A stretch of 64,000 nucleotides of DNA from Lachnospiraceae bacterium (lineage in GTDB: Bacteria; Bacillota; Clostridia; Lachnospirales; Lachnospiraceae): positions 49,716-113,715 of the forward strand of contig JAFZRZ010000013.1 of assembly GCA_017619635.1 (NCBI GenBank). Direction: 5' to 3'. Positions 8,742 through 18,853 of this stretch are shown piece by piece. Numbering within the stretch: the first letter of the stretch is position 1; each line of letters begins with the position of its first letter. The translations under genes were made by a program, and so were the position numbers. The notes beneath the pieces were generated by a model. The model saw only the letters and a program-made list of their open reading frames with translations, did not search any database and was not told where the DNA came from.

Positions 8742-10451
8742 TTATACTCTGTAACTTCCGACCATGTTTCCAAGCTCTTCAGACTGGATCTTTATGCCGT
8801 CTGCCTTGTCTGATACATCATTGATGATACCGCTTATCTTATCGCATGCATCGGACGTCACTTCCGCTGAAGCCGCATTCTCTTCAGATATGGCAGAGAG
8901 ACTGTCAATGGTACTGTTAAGTACCTGACATGCTTCATCTATGCCCTTCACATTCATCCTTATGACATCAAAGTTTTCCTTTGTGCTGTTGATATCATCA
9001 AACAGTGTGGTAAGCGATTCCTTTGATTCCCTGCTGGTATTCTCCTGATCTGCCATAACGGCATTAAGCTGTGAAACGAGCTTTATCGTCTTTCCTGTTC
9101 TGTCTTTCAGTTCATCCATTATGTTCTTAATGGATGCAGCAGACTCGTTAGACTGTATTGCCAGTTTTCCGATCTCTTCAGCAACAACAGCAAAGCCCAT
9201 TCCAGCCTCTCCCGCTCTTGCAGCCTCTATTGAAGCATTGAGCGATAACAGATTTGTCTGATTTGCGATCGCATTTATCGCATCCGCTGCACTTGTAACC
9301 TCTTCAACAGCACTTCCCACACTGCTGATCTCTTTCGTTACCTGTTCAAGTTCAGCCATTGATTCCTGTATCGAACCGATCAGTTCATCAAAGCTTACTG
9401 CCACATTGTTTGAGTTTGCGGTCATGCTGTTTGTGCATTTCTCGGCTGTATTTATTGAATCAGACATCTCTGACAGCTTGTTCACGATGGTCTTTACATT
9501 ATCAGTTGCTCCGTTAACATCCTCTGTCTGCTGAACAGCTCCGCTTGATACACCCGATATGGCAAGAGAAAGACTGCTCATCGTATCTGTGGCATGTTCC
9601 GCAATAACAGATAGCTCTCCCGAAGCCCGTACAGAGTTTTCAACACTTTCCTTGACTCCGGATACGATCTCTCTTATCTGTCCGATGAAAGTGTTCATAT
9701 TTCCGGCTATGACCTCAAATTCATCTCCGGATGTTATCTGTATGTTCTTTGTGAGGTCACCAGAACCGTCAGCTATATCGCAAAGCTTGTCATTAAGTGC
9801 GTTAAAGCTGTGTTTGATCTTACCTATAAGCGAAACGATGATAAAAATACTTAAAATAATAATTATCGTACTAAGTATCACCACATGCCTTACATATGTC
9901 CTTATCTGCTGATCAAACCAGTCTGCACTGAAGTCAACCCCCAGAACACCTACAACTTTTCCTGCCGAGTTTTTAATAGGAGTATACGAGCTGTAATGTT
10001 TGCCCCACTCATCTTCATACGAATCCTCATCAACTGCAGCTGTTCCGCTAAGTGCCTTTAAGTTGGCATCAGTAACTTCAACTTCATCGCCCCAGTCGGC
10101 AGGCTCCTCCAGGTCAGCGTCTACTGTATATATAAAACTGTCATTCCCAACGGGTTTCATTAAATAGATATATTCAAGATCTGTGTTGTCACGAAATACA
10201 GCAAGTCTGTCCAGCGCGACATCATAATATTCATAATCTGCACCCTGCTCATGCAGTATCTCAAGCTCGTCACCATCAATACCCGCAGCTGCAGTATTAG
10301 AGATATCAAGCATTCTCTGCTTGATCAAGATTTCCATGGTCGAATTTGACCTTATTGTTGAGAATATTCCCAACACGAGGGTGGCTACCAACAACACTAC
10401 CACATTGATAATGAGTATCTGTTTGGTAAGACTGATCTTCCTTACTTTCAT
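8742..10451 (-). CDS. methyl-accepting chemotaxis protein
   Basis: This 569-residue receptor has an N-terminal membrane segment (about 6-28), an extracellular sensor region of about 150 residues that looks like a Cache domain ([13 protein letters not shown], then [12 protein letters not shown]), and a second membrane segment. A HAMP linker follows, then a long cytoplasmic signalling domain with the conserved tip [19 protein letters not shown]. The ATG at 10451 is chosen for its GGAGG site. The gene is monocistronic. The ligand is unknown; Cache sensors bind amino acids, organic acids and similar small molecules. Its presence implies a motile cell. Confidence 0.92.
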   Translation of the reverse strand: MKVRKISLTKQILIINVVVLLVATLVLGIFSTIRSNSTMEILIKQRMLDISNTAAAGIDGDELEILHEQGADYEYYDVALDRLAVFRDNTDLEYIYLMKPVGNDSFIYTVDADLEEPADWGDEVEVTDANLKALSGTAAVDEDSYEDEWGKHYSSYTPIKNSAGKVVGVLGVDFSADWFDQQIRTYVRHVVILSTIIIILSIFIIVSLIGKIKHSFNALNDKLCDIADGSGDLTKNIQITSGDEFEVIAGNMNTFIGQIREIVSGVKESVENSVRASGELSVIAEHATDTMSSLSLAISGVSSGAVQQTEDVNGATDNVKTIVNKLSEMSDSINTAEKCTNSMTANSNNVAVSFDELIGSIQESMAELEQVTKEISSVGSAVEEVTSAADAINAIANQTNLLSLNASIEAARAGEAGMGFAVVAEEIGKLAIQSNESAASIKNIMDELKDRTGKTIKLVSQLNAVMADQENTSRESKESLTTLFDDINSTKENFDVIRMNVKGIDEACQVLNSTIDSLSAISEENAASAEVTSDACDKISGIINDVSDKADGIKIQSEELGNMVGSYRV

Positions 10452-10548
10452 ATAGTTTCCTCCGAATCCTTTTGTGTTCCCCCTCATAAGCCAATATTAT
10501 CATAAGAAAAATCTTACCGTATACAGGAAAATAGATTTGTGTTTAAAA

Positions 10549-12162
10549 TCAGAAAACATTATTCAATTCGATTATCTCTCGGATACTCATACCCTCATAT
10601 TCTTCTTTGAAGTCTGCGACCTCTTCTTCTATTATCTCATCTATGACTTTCATTCCGAGCAGTTCAACAGGCGCCTTGTCATCAGTCATCACATGATCAC
10701 CGGCCTCATATCTGACAAGGCCGTTTGATACCCTGTTCATCATGCCTATAAGTTCCGTATCATCTTCCAGTCCTACATTTTTTGCAAACACCTCAAGTGC
10801 ATCAGGATTATTTGATGCAAACAACTCCCGGTTTGTTGAATATCCGACATCAACCGTATAAATCTCACTGAACACACATGAAATGGTATCGGCCAGATAT
10901 TTGTTTATATCCCCCTTTTGTTCTCCACGCATATTCATGTTTACGACCATTATACCGTCATCTGTAAGATGCTCTTTTACAAGTGTAAAGAATTCCACAG
11001 TGGACATCTGAAAAGGTATCGTTATATCCTGGTATGCATCAACCATGATCACGTCATATTTATCATCAGACAATACCTGCAGGTATGCTCTGCCGTCATA
11101 TGTTGTCACTTTTATCTCATCAGGAAGTTCAAAGTACTCACGCGCAAGATCTGTGATCTTTTCGTCTATCTCAACGCCTTCTATATTCATGTCACCAAGA
11201 TACCTTGAACACTGTGTGGCATAGGTTCCTGTTCCCATACCGAGTATCAGCATATTAAGCGGGCGTTCCTTTGTGTATATACCGCTCATGAAAGGAGCTG
11301 CCATCGCATAATCATAATACATGCCGGTAAGAGATCTTTCCTTCATATATACAGACTGTACGCCAAACAACACATTTGTTGAGAGTACCACCCTGTTATC
11401 ATCCTCATACACCTGAAGGTAGTTATATATGGATTCATCCTCGACCTTAAGATCACTGTTCCAGAAAGCAAAGCTGTTACTGTGTCCGAATATGCAACTA
11501 AAGATATAAAGTATGGCCGCAACTACAGCAGTCTTACTCTTAACCTTTCCGCTTATAAAGTAAATAAATGCAAGTATCAGCAATATACCCGAGAATATCA
11601 AAAAGGTGATAGATGTACCGACTGAAGGGATACTTATAAACGTGGGCACAAATGTGCCTATGATGCTTCCTATCGTATTTGATGCATTAAGATTGCCGAC
11701 CACCTTACCGTTATCATCCAAGCTGTCAACAGTATATTTAACAAGTGACGGTGTTACAGTCCCAAGTAAGAACAGAGGAAACACAAATATGATCATGCAT
11801 GCCGCAAATGCTGCAATTATAAGAAAGTTTGTATTTACAGTTAAAACTATAAGAGCTGATATGCCTATGATGATATATTTACCGACAACAGGTATCAGAG
11901 CTATCCATACGGCAGCTATCGTTATCCTTTTATAAAGCCTGTCCGGATTCGGATCCTTGTCTGAAGACCTTCCTCCATATATGTTTCCAAGAGCCATCGC
12001 TATCATGATGGTCCCAATGATTATCGTCCATACTATCTGTGAAGAACTGAAATACGGAGCGAGCAGTCTGCTGGCACCAAGTTCAACAGCCATGACTGAC
12101 ATTCCTGCAAAGAACTCGGTCAGATACAGATATATCTTATTTTTTAAAATCGGTCTTTCCAT
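10549..12162 (-). CDS. membrane-fused spermidine-synthase-like protein
   Basis: This 537-residue protein joins about seven hydrophobic segments (residues 10-235) to a cytoplasmic Rossmann domain of the spermidine synthase family. The aminopropyl/SAM-binding motif LILGMGTGTYATQ, an acidic strand end (IEGVEIDEKI) and the catalytic-type VDAYQD are visible. Fusions like this are widespread in bacteria, and polyamine synthesis by them is unproven. The ATG at 12162 follows GGGAGG. No other polyamine genes are nearby. It could instead modify or export a polyamine-like substrate. Confidence 0.82.
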   Translation of the reverse strand: MERPILKNKIYLYLTEFFAGMSVMAVELGASRLLAPYFSSSQIVWTIIIGTIMIAMALGNIYGGRSSDKDPNPDRLYKRITIAAVWIALIPVVGKYIIIGISALIVLTVNTNFLIIAAFAACMIIFVFPLFLLGTVTPSLVKYTVDSLDDNGKVVGNLNASNTIGSIIGTFVPTFISIPSVGTSITFLIFSGILLILAFIYFISGKVKSKTAVVAAILYIFSCIFGHSNSFAFWNSDLKVEDESIYNYLQVYEDDNRVVLSTNVLFGVQSVYMKERSLTGMYYDYAMAAPFMSGIYTKERPLNMLILGMGTGTYATQCSRYLGDMNIEGVEIDEKITDLAREYFELPDEIKVTTYDGRAYLQVLSDDKYDVIMVDAYQDITIPFQMSTVEFFTLVKEHLTDDGIMVVNMNMRGEQKGDINKYLADTISCVFSEIYTVDVGYSTNRELFASNNPDALEVFAKNVGLEDDTELIGMMNRVSNGLVRYEAGDHVMTDDKAPVELLGMKVIDEIIEEEVADFKEEYEGMSIREIIELNNVF

Positions 12163-12267
12163 GTAACCTCCCAAAACCAACATCTGGTTAATAAAATCAG
12201 GCCCAAAAACTCATGATCGTCTAAGACTAGCTGCATCTTATTAAGAACGATCACAGTCTCTCATATA

Positions 12268-12921
12268 TTATTTATCATCATAAGAGACAAAGTAATAGGG
12301 ATGTCCGTTTGTCGGGAAGAAAGGAGTCTCATCTATCCTGTGGATTCTTTCCTGGATATCCGAGTTCTGATACTCGTTTAACATCTCAATTGAACCGTAT
12401 CCTATCTCAAATACTGCCCCGTCATAGTCTTTTGGACAGTCAACTGTTATCGTTCGGATAAACCACTCGTCATCAATAGACGCTCCGATCGTTGATTCGA
12501 TATCATAGTCACCATCAGCGGTTGATACAGTTAATGCATAAGCCTTCTTTGACTTTGAAGGACTGAAAAACTCGGTTCCTGTATATCTGTCAAAGGCGCT
12601 TATATACCATACAAGCTGATTTTCTTTGTCTACTGAAAGATCTAAACTTGTAGTAAGGACTACCTTTTTCCGTCCTTCATCACAGTCCTTAGTAGTCTCA
12701 TCGATGGATACTTTTATAGGTATATCCACTTCGCCGTTTGAATAACTTTTTGTCTCGTCTTGCATATCCTGATAATATGTAGCTGTGGTAAAGCTTTTAA
12801 CCGAGCTCTTTTTTGTTATCTCCAGACCTTTCTCTGACAGCCAGTCATCACCGTGGCCTTTGCCGCATCCTGCCATGATCATCAGTACTGTTAAGATACA
12901 TATCGTTATCAGTCTTCTCAT
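12268..12921 (-). CDS. predicted lipoprotein, unknown function
   Basis: This 217-residue protein has a lipoprotein signal peptide ending in the lipobox MAGC with Cys19. I do not recognise the mature part, which looks like a mainly beta extracellular domain (for example VDIPIKVSIDETTKDCDEGRKK). The ATG at 12921 is preferred because AGAGG lies 7 nt before it. The next gene upstream also encodes a lipoprotein, but spacing and composition give no proof of an operon. An imperfect inverted repeat (12213-12253) lies downstream without a T-tract. Confidence 0.7.
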   Translation of the reverse strand: MRRLITICILTVLMIMAGCGKGHGDDWLSEKGLEITKKSSVKSFTTATYYQDMQDETKSYSNGEVDIPIKVSIDETTKDCDEGRKKVVLTTSLDLSVDKENQLVWYISAFDRYTGTEFFSPSKSKKAYALTVSTADGDYDIESTIGASIDDEWFIRTITVDCPKDYDGAVFEIGYGSIEMLNEYQNSDIQERIHRIDETPFFPTNGHPYYFVSYDDK

Positions 12922-12978
12922 TTTCAATCCTCTCAATTAATATATTTTTCTTACATAAAGTGTTTAAAACTTCACTTA

Positions 12979-13851
12979 TCATCTTTGGGGCAAGCCAAGG
13001 ATCTGTCTGATCTCGTTAAGGTCATTTGGATCGTTAACAACAGATATATCACCGAGGTTAACGCTCAAGTCTTTGTTTATCTCTATGGGTGCTATCACTT
13101 CCACTGACTGGTCGTAGTCAGGCATCGGTATTTCCTTATAGATAAAACCTGATGGTGCTGAAAGATAAGGTTTCTTATCTATCATTCTTATCCTTATGAT
13201 ATCCGACCAAATGACATTATCCACTTCTTCATTAGTATCCATCACTTTTTTGTATTCAAGCGGCTTCTCATTGTCTATTCTAAAGGTGATTTCCTTACTT
13301 CCATTATCAAATGAATGAGATATCCTCTCTTCAAGGATTTTTGAAAAGTATTCTCCGTCATAACGAAAGAAATCATAATCATTATTATTCTTTTTAAGGA
13401 TACAGAGACCGTAAACGCAAAAGCCTGTCCCGTTTCCTTCGCACTCTGCGATCATGTAATCATCCTTATTGTCATCATTGACATCACACTTTTCAATATA
13501 AGGACCGTATGGCGCCATTGATATCTCTACCGGAAACCTGTCATTTCCATCTATGATAGTGGCAGTCATATCAGTGTAGTTTAATCTTAAAGCCACATCC
13601 TCATCCTGTGAATAATATGTCTCAATGTCAGCATCTTCATCAAATACTTCATCGATCTCTTCTTGCTGTACTTTTTTAGCTTCTTCTGTCTCTTCTTTTA
13701 CTTCTTCAGGTACAGTTTCATCTTCCTTTACACTGACTTCGATCTGATCTGTCTTTACAGGTTCTGATTGAGTTTCTTCCTTATCCTTTGCACATCCTGC
13801 AAATATAGAGATCATCATTATAACTGCTAGAAATCCTACTATTTTTTTCAT
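12979..13851 (-). CDS. predicted lipoprotein with acidic linker
   Basis: This 290-residue protein has a signal peptide with lipobox FAGC (Cys20), then an acidic, Glu/Val/Lys-rich low-complexity linker (about 22-75), then a domain with an aspartate-rich repeat-like run (CDVNDDNKDDYMIAECEG), reminiscent of calcium-binding or VCBS/FG-GAP blades. The function is unknown. It lies 58 bp upstream of the other lipoprotein gene on the same strand. Confidence 0.7.
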   Translation of the reverse strand: MKKIVGFLAVIMMISIFAGCAKDKEETQSEPVKTDQIEVSVKEDETVPEEVKEETEEAKKVQQEEIDEVFDEDADIETYYSQDEDVALRLNYTDMTATIIDGNDRFPVEISMAPYGPYIEKCDVNDDNKDDYMIAECEGNGTGFCVYGLCILKKNNNDYDFFRYDGEYFSKILEERISHSFDNGSKEITFRIDNEKPLEYKKVMDTNEEVDNVIWSDIIRIRMIDKKPYLSAPSGFIYKEIPMPDYDQSVEVIAPIEINKDLSVNLGDISVVNDPNDLNEIRQILGLPQR

Positions 13852-13880
13852 ATTTTTTTCCTGTTATCTTCAAATATTTT

Positions 13881-13910
13881 AAAAGGCCCTGAGATATGCA
13901 TCTCAGAGCC
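13881..13910 (-). terminator. terminator of tRNA-Leu(CAG)
   Basis: A hairpin of about 10 bp with one mismatch (ggc-ctgagat / atctcag-gcc) is followed on the minus strand by TTTTAAAAT. It lies 13 bp beyond the tRNA 3' end. Confidence 0.75.
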
Positions 13911-13922
13911 TGATTGACTGAC

Positions 13923-14006
13923 TGCAGAAAAAGGGACTTGAACCCTCATGGTATTGCTACCACACGGACCTGAACCGTGCGCGTCTGCCAATTCCGCCAT
14001 TTCTGC
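13923..14006 (-). tRNA. tRNA-Leu (anticodon CAG)
   Basis: This 84-nt gene has acceptor GCAGAAA pairing with TTTCTGC and discriminator A. The anticodon arm CACGG-TTCAGGT-CCGTG gives anticodon CAG. The long variable arm of a class II tRNA and the T-loop GGTTCAAGTC are present. CCA is not encoded. It reads CUG codons. Confidence 0.96.
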
Positions 14007-14043
14007 AAGCACCATTGTATTGTAAGTTTTTTTGAATTGTATG

Positions 14044-15234
14044 TCAAGTCTTTGCTTCTCTTAACATATACTTTCTTGCAACGGCTGTACCTATTTTATA
14101 AGGAAGCGGTCTTAATGCCTTGTCTGCCTCTTTCAGCTTTTCTCTTATGGGTATACCCTGTGGACAGTGTTTTTCACATTTTCCGCATTCGATACACTGT
14201 GAAACAAAGCCGGGTTCTTTCGTAAGCCCTACTGTTCTGGCATATTCAAAACGGCCGTCTCTCTTATTCTCCGTAAACATTGTGTTATAGCAGGCGAATG
14301 TTCCGGGTATATCAACTCCCTTTGGACATGGCATACAGTATCTGCATCCTGTACATCCGACTTTCTCATTTGCCTTGATCGCATTCTTAACCTTTTCAAG
14401 GATCTCAAAATCCTCTTTGGTAAACGAGTCAGCTGTTGCTTCTGAAGCCGTCTTTACATTCTCAGCAACCATCTCTGGTGAATTCATGCCCGACAGGACA
14501 ACTGTGACTCCGGGCTGATTATAAAGCCATCTGAAAGCCCATTCTGCGGGAGTCCATCCACGTTCACTCTCAGCCATTGCCTTTTTCGCATCATCAGGAA
14601 GCATATTTACAAGCTTTCCTCCACGCAGAGGCTCCATGATGATCACAGGGATATTTCTTTCGTATGCTGCCTCCAAACCTATCCTGCCTGCCTGAGTCAC
14701 TTCATCAAGGTAATTGTACTGGATCTGACAGAAGTCCCAGTCATAATCCTTAAGTATCTTCAAAAATCCGTCTGAATTTCCATGGTAAGAAAATCCGATA
14801 TTCTTTATCTGTCCCGATGCTTTTTTCTGATCTATCCACTCTTCTATGCCAACTGCTTTGAGTTTTTCCCACATGGATACATCAGTCACATGATGCATCA
14901 GATAATAATCAATATAGTCAGTCTTTAACCTTGTTAGCTGCTCATCGAAATACTTATCAACCGCTTTTCTGTTACTGATCATATATTGAGGAAGCTTTGT
15001 AGCGATATATATCTTATCCCTTATCTTATTGCGTTCCACTATCTCGCCGAGAGCCACTTCACTTCCCGGATATATATAAGCAGTATCATAGTAATTGACA
15101 CCTGCTTCATAAGCCTGCATGATCTCTTTTTCGGCTTTATCAATATCTATGTTGTTACCGTTCTTTGTAAAACGCATACATCCATATCCGAGTATGGAGA
15201 GATCTTCACCTTTTTTATTCTTTCTATACTGCAT
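14044..15234 (-). CDS. aldo/keto reductase with C-terminal 4Fe-4S motifs
   Basis: This 396-residue protein has an AKR TIM barrel (about 1-285) followed by a ferredoxin-like tail. The barrel shows the N-terminal LGYGCMRF, the catalytic Asp/Tyr region YYDTAYIYPGSE, the lysine in ATKLP and the histidine in YYLMHH. The tail has CTGCRYCMPCP (about 292-302) and CIECGKCEKHCP (about 345-356). This fusion is common in anaerobic Clostridia. The substrate is unknown; the clusters suggest electron transfer from a low-potential donor instead of, or besides, NAD(P)H. The ribosome binding site is AGAGGA. The gene lies 38 bp past tRNA-Leu in the minus reading direction's upstream side. Confidence 0.88.
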   Translation of the reverse strand: MQYRKNKKGEDLSILGYGCMRFTKNGNNIDIDKAEKEIMQAYEAGVNYYDTAYIYPGSEVALGEIVERNKIRDKIYIATKLPQYMISNRKAVDKYFDEQLTRLKTDYIDYYLMHHVTDVSMWEKLKAVGIEEWIDQKKASGQIKNIGFSYHGNSDGFLKILKDYDWDFCQIQYNYLDEVTQAGRIGLEAAYERNIPVIIMEPLRGGKLVNMLPDDAKKAMAESERGWTPAEWAFRWLYNQPGVTVVLSGMNSPEMVAENVKTASEATADSFTKEDFEILEKVKNAIKANEKVGCTGCRYCMPCPKGVDIPGTFACYNTMFTENKRDGRFEYARTVGLTKEPGFVSQCIECGKCEKHCPQGIPIREKLKEADKALRPLPYKIGTAVARKYMLREAKT

Positions 15235-15356
15235 ATATGTTCCTCTTTATAAATGTGCAGGTTAATATTTTTATCATTATATATCACAGGTAAAAAATTT
15301 GATATTAAATATTTATAAAATAAACAGCAAACAAAAGCAGATCTTCATGCTGTGAT

Positions 15357-16448
15357 TCAGTCAATCTCTATACGCGACAACCGACTGCAGTAATCCTCAA
15401 AATCCAGTTCCTTTGATACACTTTCAAATGTAAATTCCTGATACTTATCGTTGTCGCCTTCCCAGTACAGATACAGCCAGGGGCCACAACTGCCCGAATC
15501 GGCGTTATCCCCTCTCTTCTTTACTATGCCGCCATTAACAAACTCAAAGAACTCAGACCACTGTTCATCCGTAAGCTCGATCGTTCCTTTAGCTGTTGTA
15601 TCACTTTCAGTTGCGGGTCCGTAATCATTTGGTCTTTCTCTTTTTTCATAGAAAAACATAAACTTACTGTCTTCCTTGTAGAATCTGTATCTCAAATAGC
15701 AGGCATCATAATTTATATTTTCATATGTATAATAGAATTCATTGATCTCATTTATACCTATATCATCACCAACTATCAGCTTTCCCTTAAATATAAAAGG
15801 ATTTGTTGCCATTTTCTCAGCATCCTCTCTTGTTCCAAAGGTTTTTATTATCAGTGATCTTTGATTTTGCGGATCCCTGATATCATTAATATCCACTTCA
15901 TTCTCATCCGGATCATAATCACTATCGGAATTAAGACCTATACAAGTGATATCGGTAGAGATAATAAGATTACCGTTGAGGTAAAAGTATCTTTCGACTT
16001 CTGCATCTGAAACACCTTTTATCCAGCCCTGTACAAAGTTATTTCCCTCATCAGTGATCTTTCTGAATACATTCTCTTTAACCGATGAAAATGCTTTGGA
16101 TGCAGTGCTTCCGTCTTTGAACGTATAAAAGATCATTGAATCATAGTCAGTAGGATTCTTTTTGTCACTCATAAACTGGGTACATTTGTATCCCTGAAAC
16201 TCAGTTTCTTTTTTGCTTAACCTTGTTTTGGTGTCCCTTTCAATATCAGACTTATAATATATGACCGGTGCTCCATAATCATTGTAGGGCTGATTCCTAT
16301 AGTTGGTAAGATCCATTGTCTGATCCACTCTTTTTTCATCTTCAGCCATTTTCTCAAATGCCAATACCATGTAAACAATTAAGAGGATCAAGATGATCAG
16401 TAAAACATATAATCTCTTTCTATTTGGTTTCTTTTTCTCTTCTTCCAT
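15357..16448 (-). CDS. membrane-anchored protein, unknown function
   Basis: This 363-residue protein has a short basic N-terminus, one hydrophobic anchor (about 12-30, LYVLLIILILLIVYMVLAF), and a large, probably extracellular, charged domain rich in Asp, Tyr and Asn. I recognise no family. It is not clearly in an operon: 122 bp separate it from the aldo/keto reductase gene. The ribosome binding site is weak (GGATAG). Confidence 0.65.
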   Translation of the reverse strand: MEEEKKKPNRKRLYVLLIILILLIVYMVLAFEKMAEDEKRVDQTMDLTNYRNQPYNDYGAPVIYYKSDIERDTKTRLSKKETEFQGYKCTQFMSDKKNPTDYDSMIFYTFKDGSTASKAFSSVKENVFRKITDEGNNFVQGWIKGVSDAEVERYFYLNGNLIISTDITCIGLNSDSDYDPDENEVDINDIRDPQNQRSLIIKTFGTREDAEKMATNPFIFKGKLIVGDDIGINEINEFYYTYENINYDACYLRYRFYKEDSKFMFFYEKRERPNDYGPATESDTTAKGTIELTDEQWSEFFEFVNGGIVKKRGDNADSGSCGPWLYLYWEGDNDKYQEFTFESVSKELDFEDYCSRLSRIEID

Positions 16449-16632
16449 ATCAACTATCCGTTCAAACTAGATTTATCAGGTTTCCATTTATTATGATTGT
16501 ACCATACTGCTTATGGATATATAAATTATTTATAGAACAAACATAAATCACTACAGATATTATCTCATCATAGTATTATCAAAATATACCTTAGGAACCC
16601 CTGAGGGACCCCAAAAAACATTTAATTTGGGC

Positions 16633-16672
16633 AAAAAAAAAGCTCGAGACCAATGAAGTCTCAAGCTTTTTT
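16633..16672 (-). terminator. terminator of tRNA-Leu(AAG)
   Basis: A 13-bp stem with one mismatch (aaaaagct-gagac / gtctc-agcttttt) has a 7-nt loop. A run of T residues follows on the minus strand, just beyond the tRNA. Confidence 0.88.
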
Positions 16673-16687
16673 AATTATATTTATTAG

Positions 16688-16770
16688 TGCGGAAGAAGGG
16701 ACTTGAACCCTCACTCTCTGGGAGAACATGATCCTTAGTCATGCCTGTCTGCCAATTCCAGCACTTCCGC
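16688..16770 (-). tRNA. tRNA-Leu (anticodon AAG)
   Basis: This 83-nt class II tRNA has acceptor GCGGAAG/CTTCCGC with discriminator A. The anticodon arm CATGA-CTAAGGA-TCATG gives anticodon AAG, and a long variable arm follows. CCA is not encoded. A34 would be deaminated to inosine by TadA, reading CUU, CUC and CUA. Most bacteria use GAG here. Confidence 0.93.
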
Positions 16771-16944
16771 TTACCGCATTCGCATTCGCGACTGCAAGAG
16801 ATATATTACCACCTAATTCGAACATCGTCAAGACAAATTTTGAACTAATTGTCATATTTTTAAGAACAATTTAGATTCAGGCATATTTCATATGTGTAAA
16901 GCCCTGTGTTTGCGCATTAACTATCAGCTAAAAATCAAGTTTTT

Positions 16945-17727
16945 TCAGGCTCCGCAAATGAACATACCGTACTCTTTTGGTACATTTAATACACCATCCA
17001 CCATCTGTGCAGTAAGAGCATCATGTATATCACCTTTATGCATTTGACTAAGAGTTGTCATTGATGTGAGCGAATATATATAATCTATCAGATCATCAAT
17101 ATTCGTAACAGCCAGTGAATCCATGTAATCAAGCCGTTTAACACGTTCAAAGACTGTTTTTAGTATGCCTTCCCCGTTCTGTAGAGTAAAATTCTTGACA
17201 GTTTTGTCTTCCATTCCGTATTCTTTGAGTACTTCAGACAGATATTCAATAATTCCGTGCTCTCCAAACGTAGCACAGTAAAATGTTCCGTCATCCTTAA
17301 GCACACGTCTTACTTCATTAAGACCCATATTTATATCGGGGACATGATAAAGCATTGAATTTGCTATAACGATATCAAAATAATCATCTTCAAACGGTAT
17401 ATCCTGTATATCTATTATCTTATATTCGATCTTCTCATATTTCGAGAGCTTCTCTCTGGCGGTATCTATCATCCCCTCCGAAAGATCCGATAATATGATC
17501 TTTGAACATTTCTTTACTATCTCATCTCTTGAGACCCACATATCGCCGGTACCACATCCGAGTTCTAAGATACTATATCCGTCAGCCACCTCATAATTTG
17601 AAAATATCCAGTTACCATATCCCATCTTATTTGTGGAATATTTATCATGTATAGATATACGTGTACTCAGATTCTTTGAAGACTGATATTGTTTCTTTAC
17701 TATATCTGTTTGATTTATAGCGTTCAT
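16945..17727 (-). CDS. class I SAM-dependent methyltransferase
   Basis: This 260-residue protein shows motif I ILELGCGTGDMW (about 54-65) and the later motifs DIVIANSMLYHVPD and EVRRVLKDDGTFYCATFGE of the Methyltransf_11/25 fold. The substrate is unknown. It starts 2 bp after the stop of the phosphodiesterase gene, with AAGGGA as its site, and is the last gene of a run of four co-directional genes (two acetyltransferases, phosphodiesterase, methyltransferase). Confidence 0.85.
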   Translation of the reverse strand: MNAINQTDIVKKQYQSSKNLSTRISIHDKYSTNKMGYGNWIFSNYEVADGYSILELGCGTGDMWVSRDEIVKKCSKIILSDLSEGMIDTAREKLSKYEKIEYKIIDIQDIPFEDDYFDIVIANSMLYHVPDINMGLNEVRRVLKDDGTFYCATFGEHGIIEYLSEVLKEYGMEDKTVKNFTLQNGEGILKTVFERVKRLDYMDSLAVTNIDDLIDYIYSLTSMTTLSQMHKGDIHDALTAQMVDGVLNVPKEYGMFICGA

Positions 17728-17729
17728 TC

Positions 17730-18845
17730 TTATCCCTTCTTATCGATAACGATCAAAGGTATCATCATTTCATCAACAGTGAGTCCCGCATGAACTCCTA
17801 TGAACTCTTCTGCTTCTTTTTTTGTATTGAATATTGTGGTATCACCAGTTGCAACAGCCAGATAATCTCCAAGCATGTCTTTAAAGCAAGCGTGATCTTT
17901 CCCTGTTCCAAACAGCTTACTATCAATAACTTCTTCTCTGGTCATCAGAACAAAATCATCTCCAAAGAGTCTGTTAAATTCATCTTCAAATCTTTTTTTC
18001 ATATCCGGTTTAATGAAAAAATTCAAAGCTCTGGGTTCTATCGAAGGCATTCTGACAAGGCATTCCATTATCGAAGGATAACCCTGTATGCAAACCCCTT
18101 TTGAATCTATATGACCATGATCAGCTGTAATAACAAATAGTGTATCATCAAGTTCTGTGCTAAGATCTTTAACCTTCTGTTCTATCTTATTCAATATGGA
18201 AACCGACTGTTCACTGAAACATCCGGTCTTATGCATGGAAGTATCGGGTTCATCAAAGTATGCATAGATATACTTTTTACCTTCTTTAAAAGAAAGATCC
18301 TTTACCATATCCGAAATCTTCTCAAAGCTGTCCGGATATGGATCAATAAAAGGAGCTACCAGATGAGCAGTTTTTCCCTCATTGTTCAAACGGGTTATCA
18401 CATTTTCATAACCGCAATATCTGTAAGGCACGTTGTAATCTGCCGCAGGCATCCTGGTCCCCTGCTCAACATTAAAGAAAACCGTGACATTTTTATCTAT
18501 CTGAGGATAATAGCAGTCCCATCCGAGCCATCCGTGTTCATTTGGCATCTTTCCGCTAAGGATCGAAGTTGTTGCGGCCACAGTTGTGGGTGGAAAAGTT
18601 GAACTGTACTGTCCTACAAGATGAGTCCTGAAAAAACCATCCTCTTTAAGATTTTTTCTTATTATGTTCATACCCATGCCGTCTAGCAGAAGCACTACTA
18701 CATTCTTATAATCCTTTATAAGATATTCATCCAAAAGAGGGAGTGTCTTTCCTGCAGGCTCCACTCCAAAATATCTCATTACAGAGTTTGGAAGATTCGA
18801 TATGCAGTTATCATAATCCGGCCATGTATTAAACCTCTTATCCAT
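17730..18845 (-). CDS. alkaline phosphatase superfamily phosphodiesterase (NPP-like)
   Basis: This 371-residue metallohydrolase resembles type I phosphodiesterase/nucleotide pyrophosphatase proteins. Metal and nucleophile motifs are visible: VVVLLLDGMGMN (Asp), STFPPTTVAATTSILSG (Thr nucleophile), DEPDTSMHKTG (Asp/His), ITADHGHID (Asp/His) and a final His in GVHAG. It has no signal peptide, so it is probably cytoplasmic. It sits 8 bp after the acetyltransferase gene with an AAGGA site. The substrate is unknown. Confidence 0.85.
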   Translation of the reverse strand: MDKRFNTWPDYDNCISNLPNSVMRYFGVEPAGKTLPLLDEYLIKDYKNVVVLLLDGMGMNIIRKNLKEDGFFRTHLVGQYSSTFPPTTVAATTSILSGKMPNEHGWLGWDCYYPQIDKNVTVFFNVEQGTRMPAADYNVPYRYCGYENVITRLNNEGKTAHLVAPFIDPYPDSFEKISDMVKDLSFKEGKKYIYAYFDEPDTSMHKTGCFSEQSVSILNKIEQKVKDLSTELDDTLFVITADHGHIDSKGVCIQGYPSIMECLVRMPSIEPRALNFFIKPDMKKRFEDEFNRLFGDDFVLMTREEVIDSKLFGTGKDHACFKDMLGDYLAVATGDTTIFNTKKEAEEFIGVHAGLTVDEMMIPLIVIDKKG

Positions 18846-18853
18846 TTCTATCC

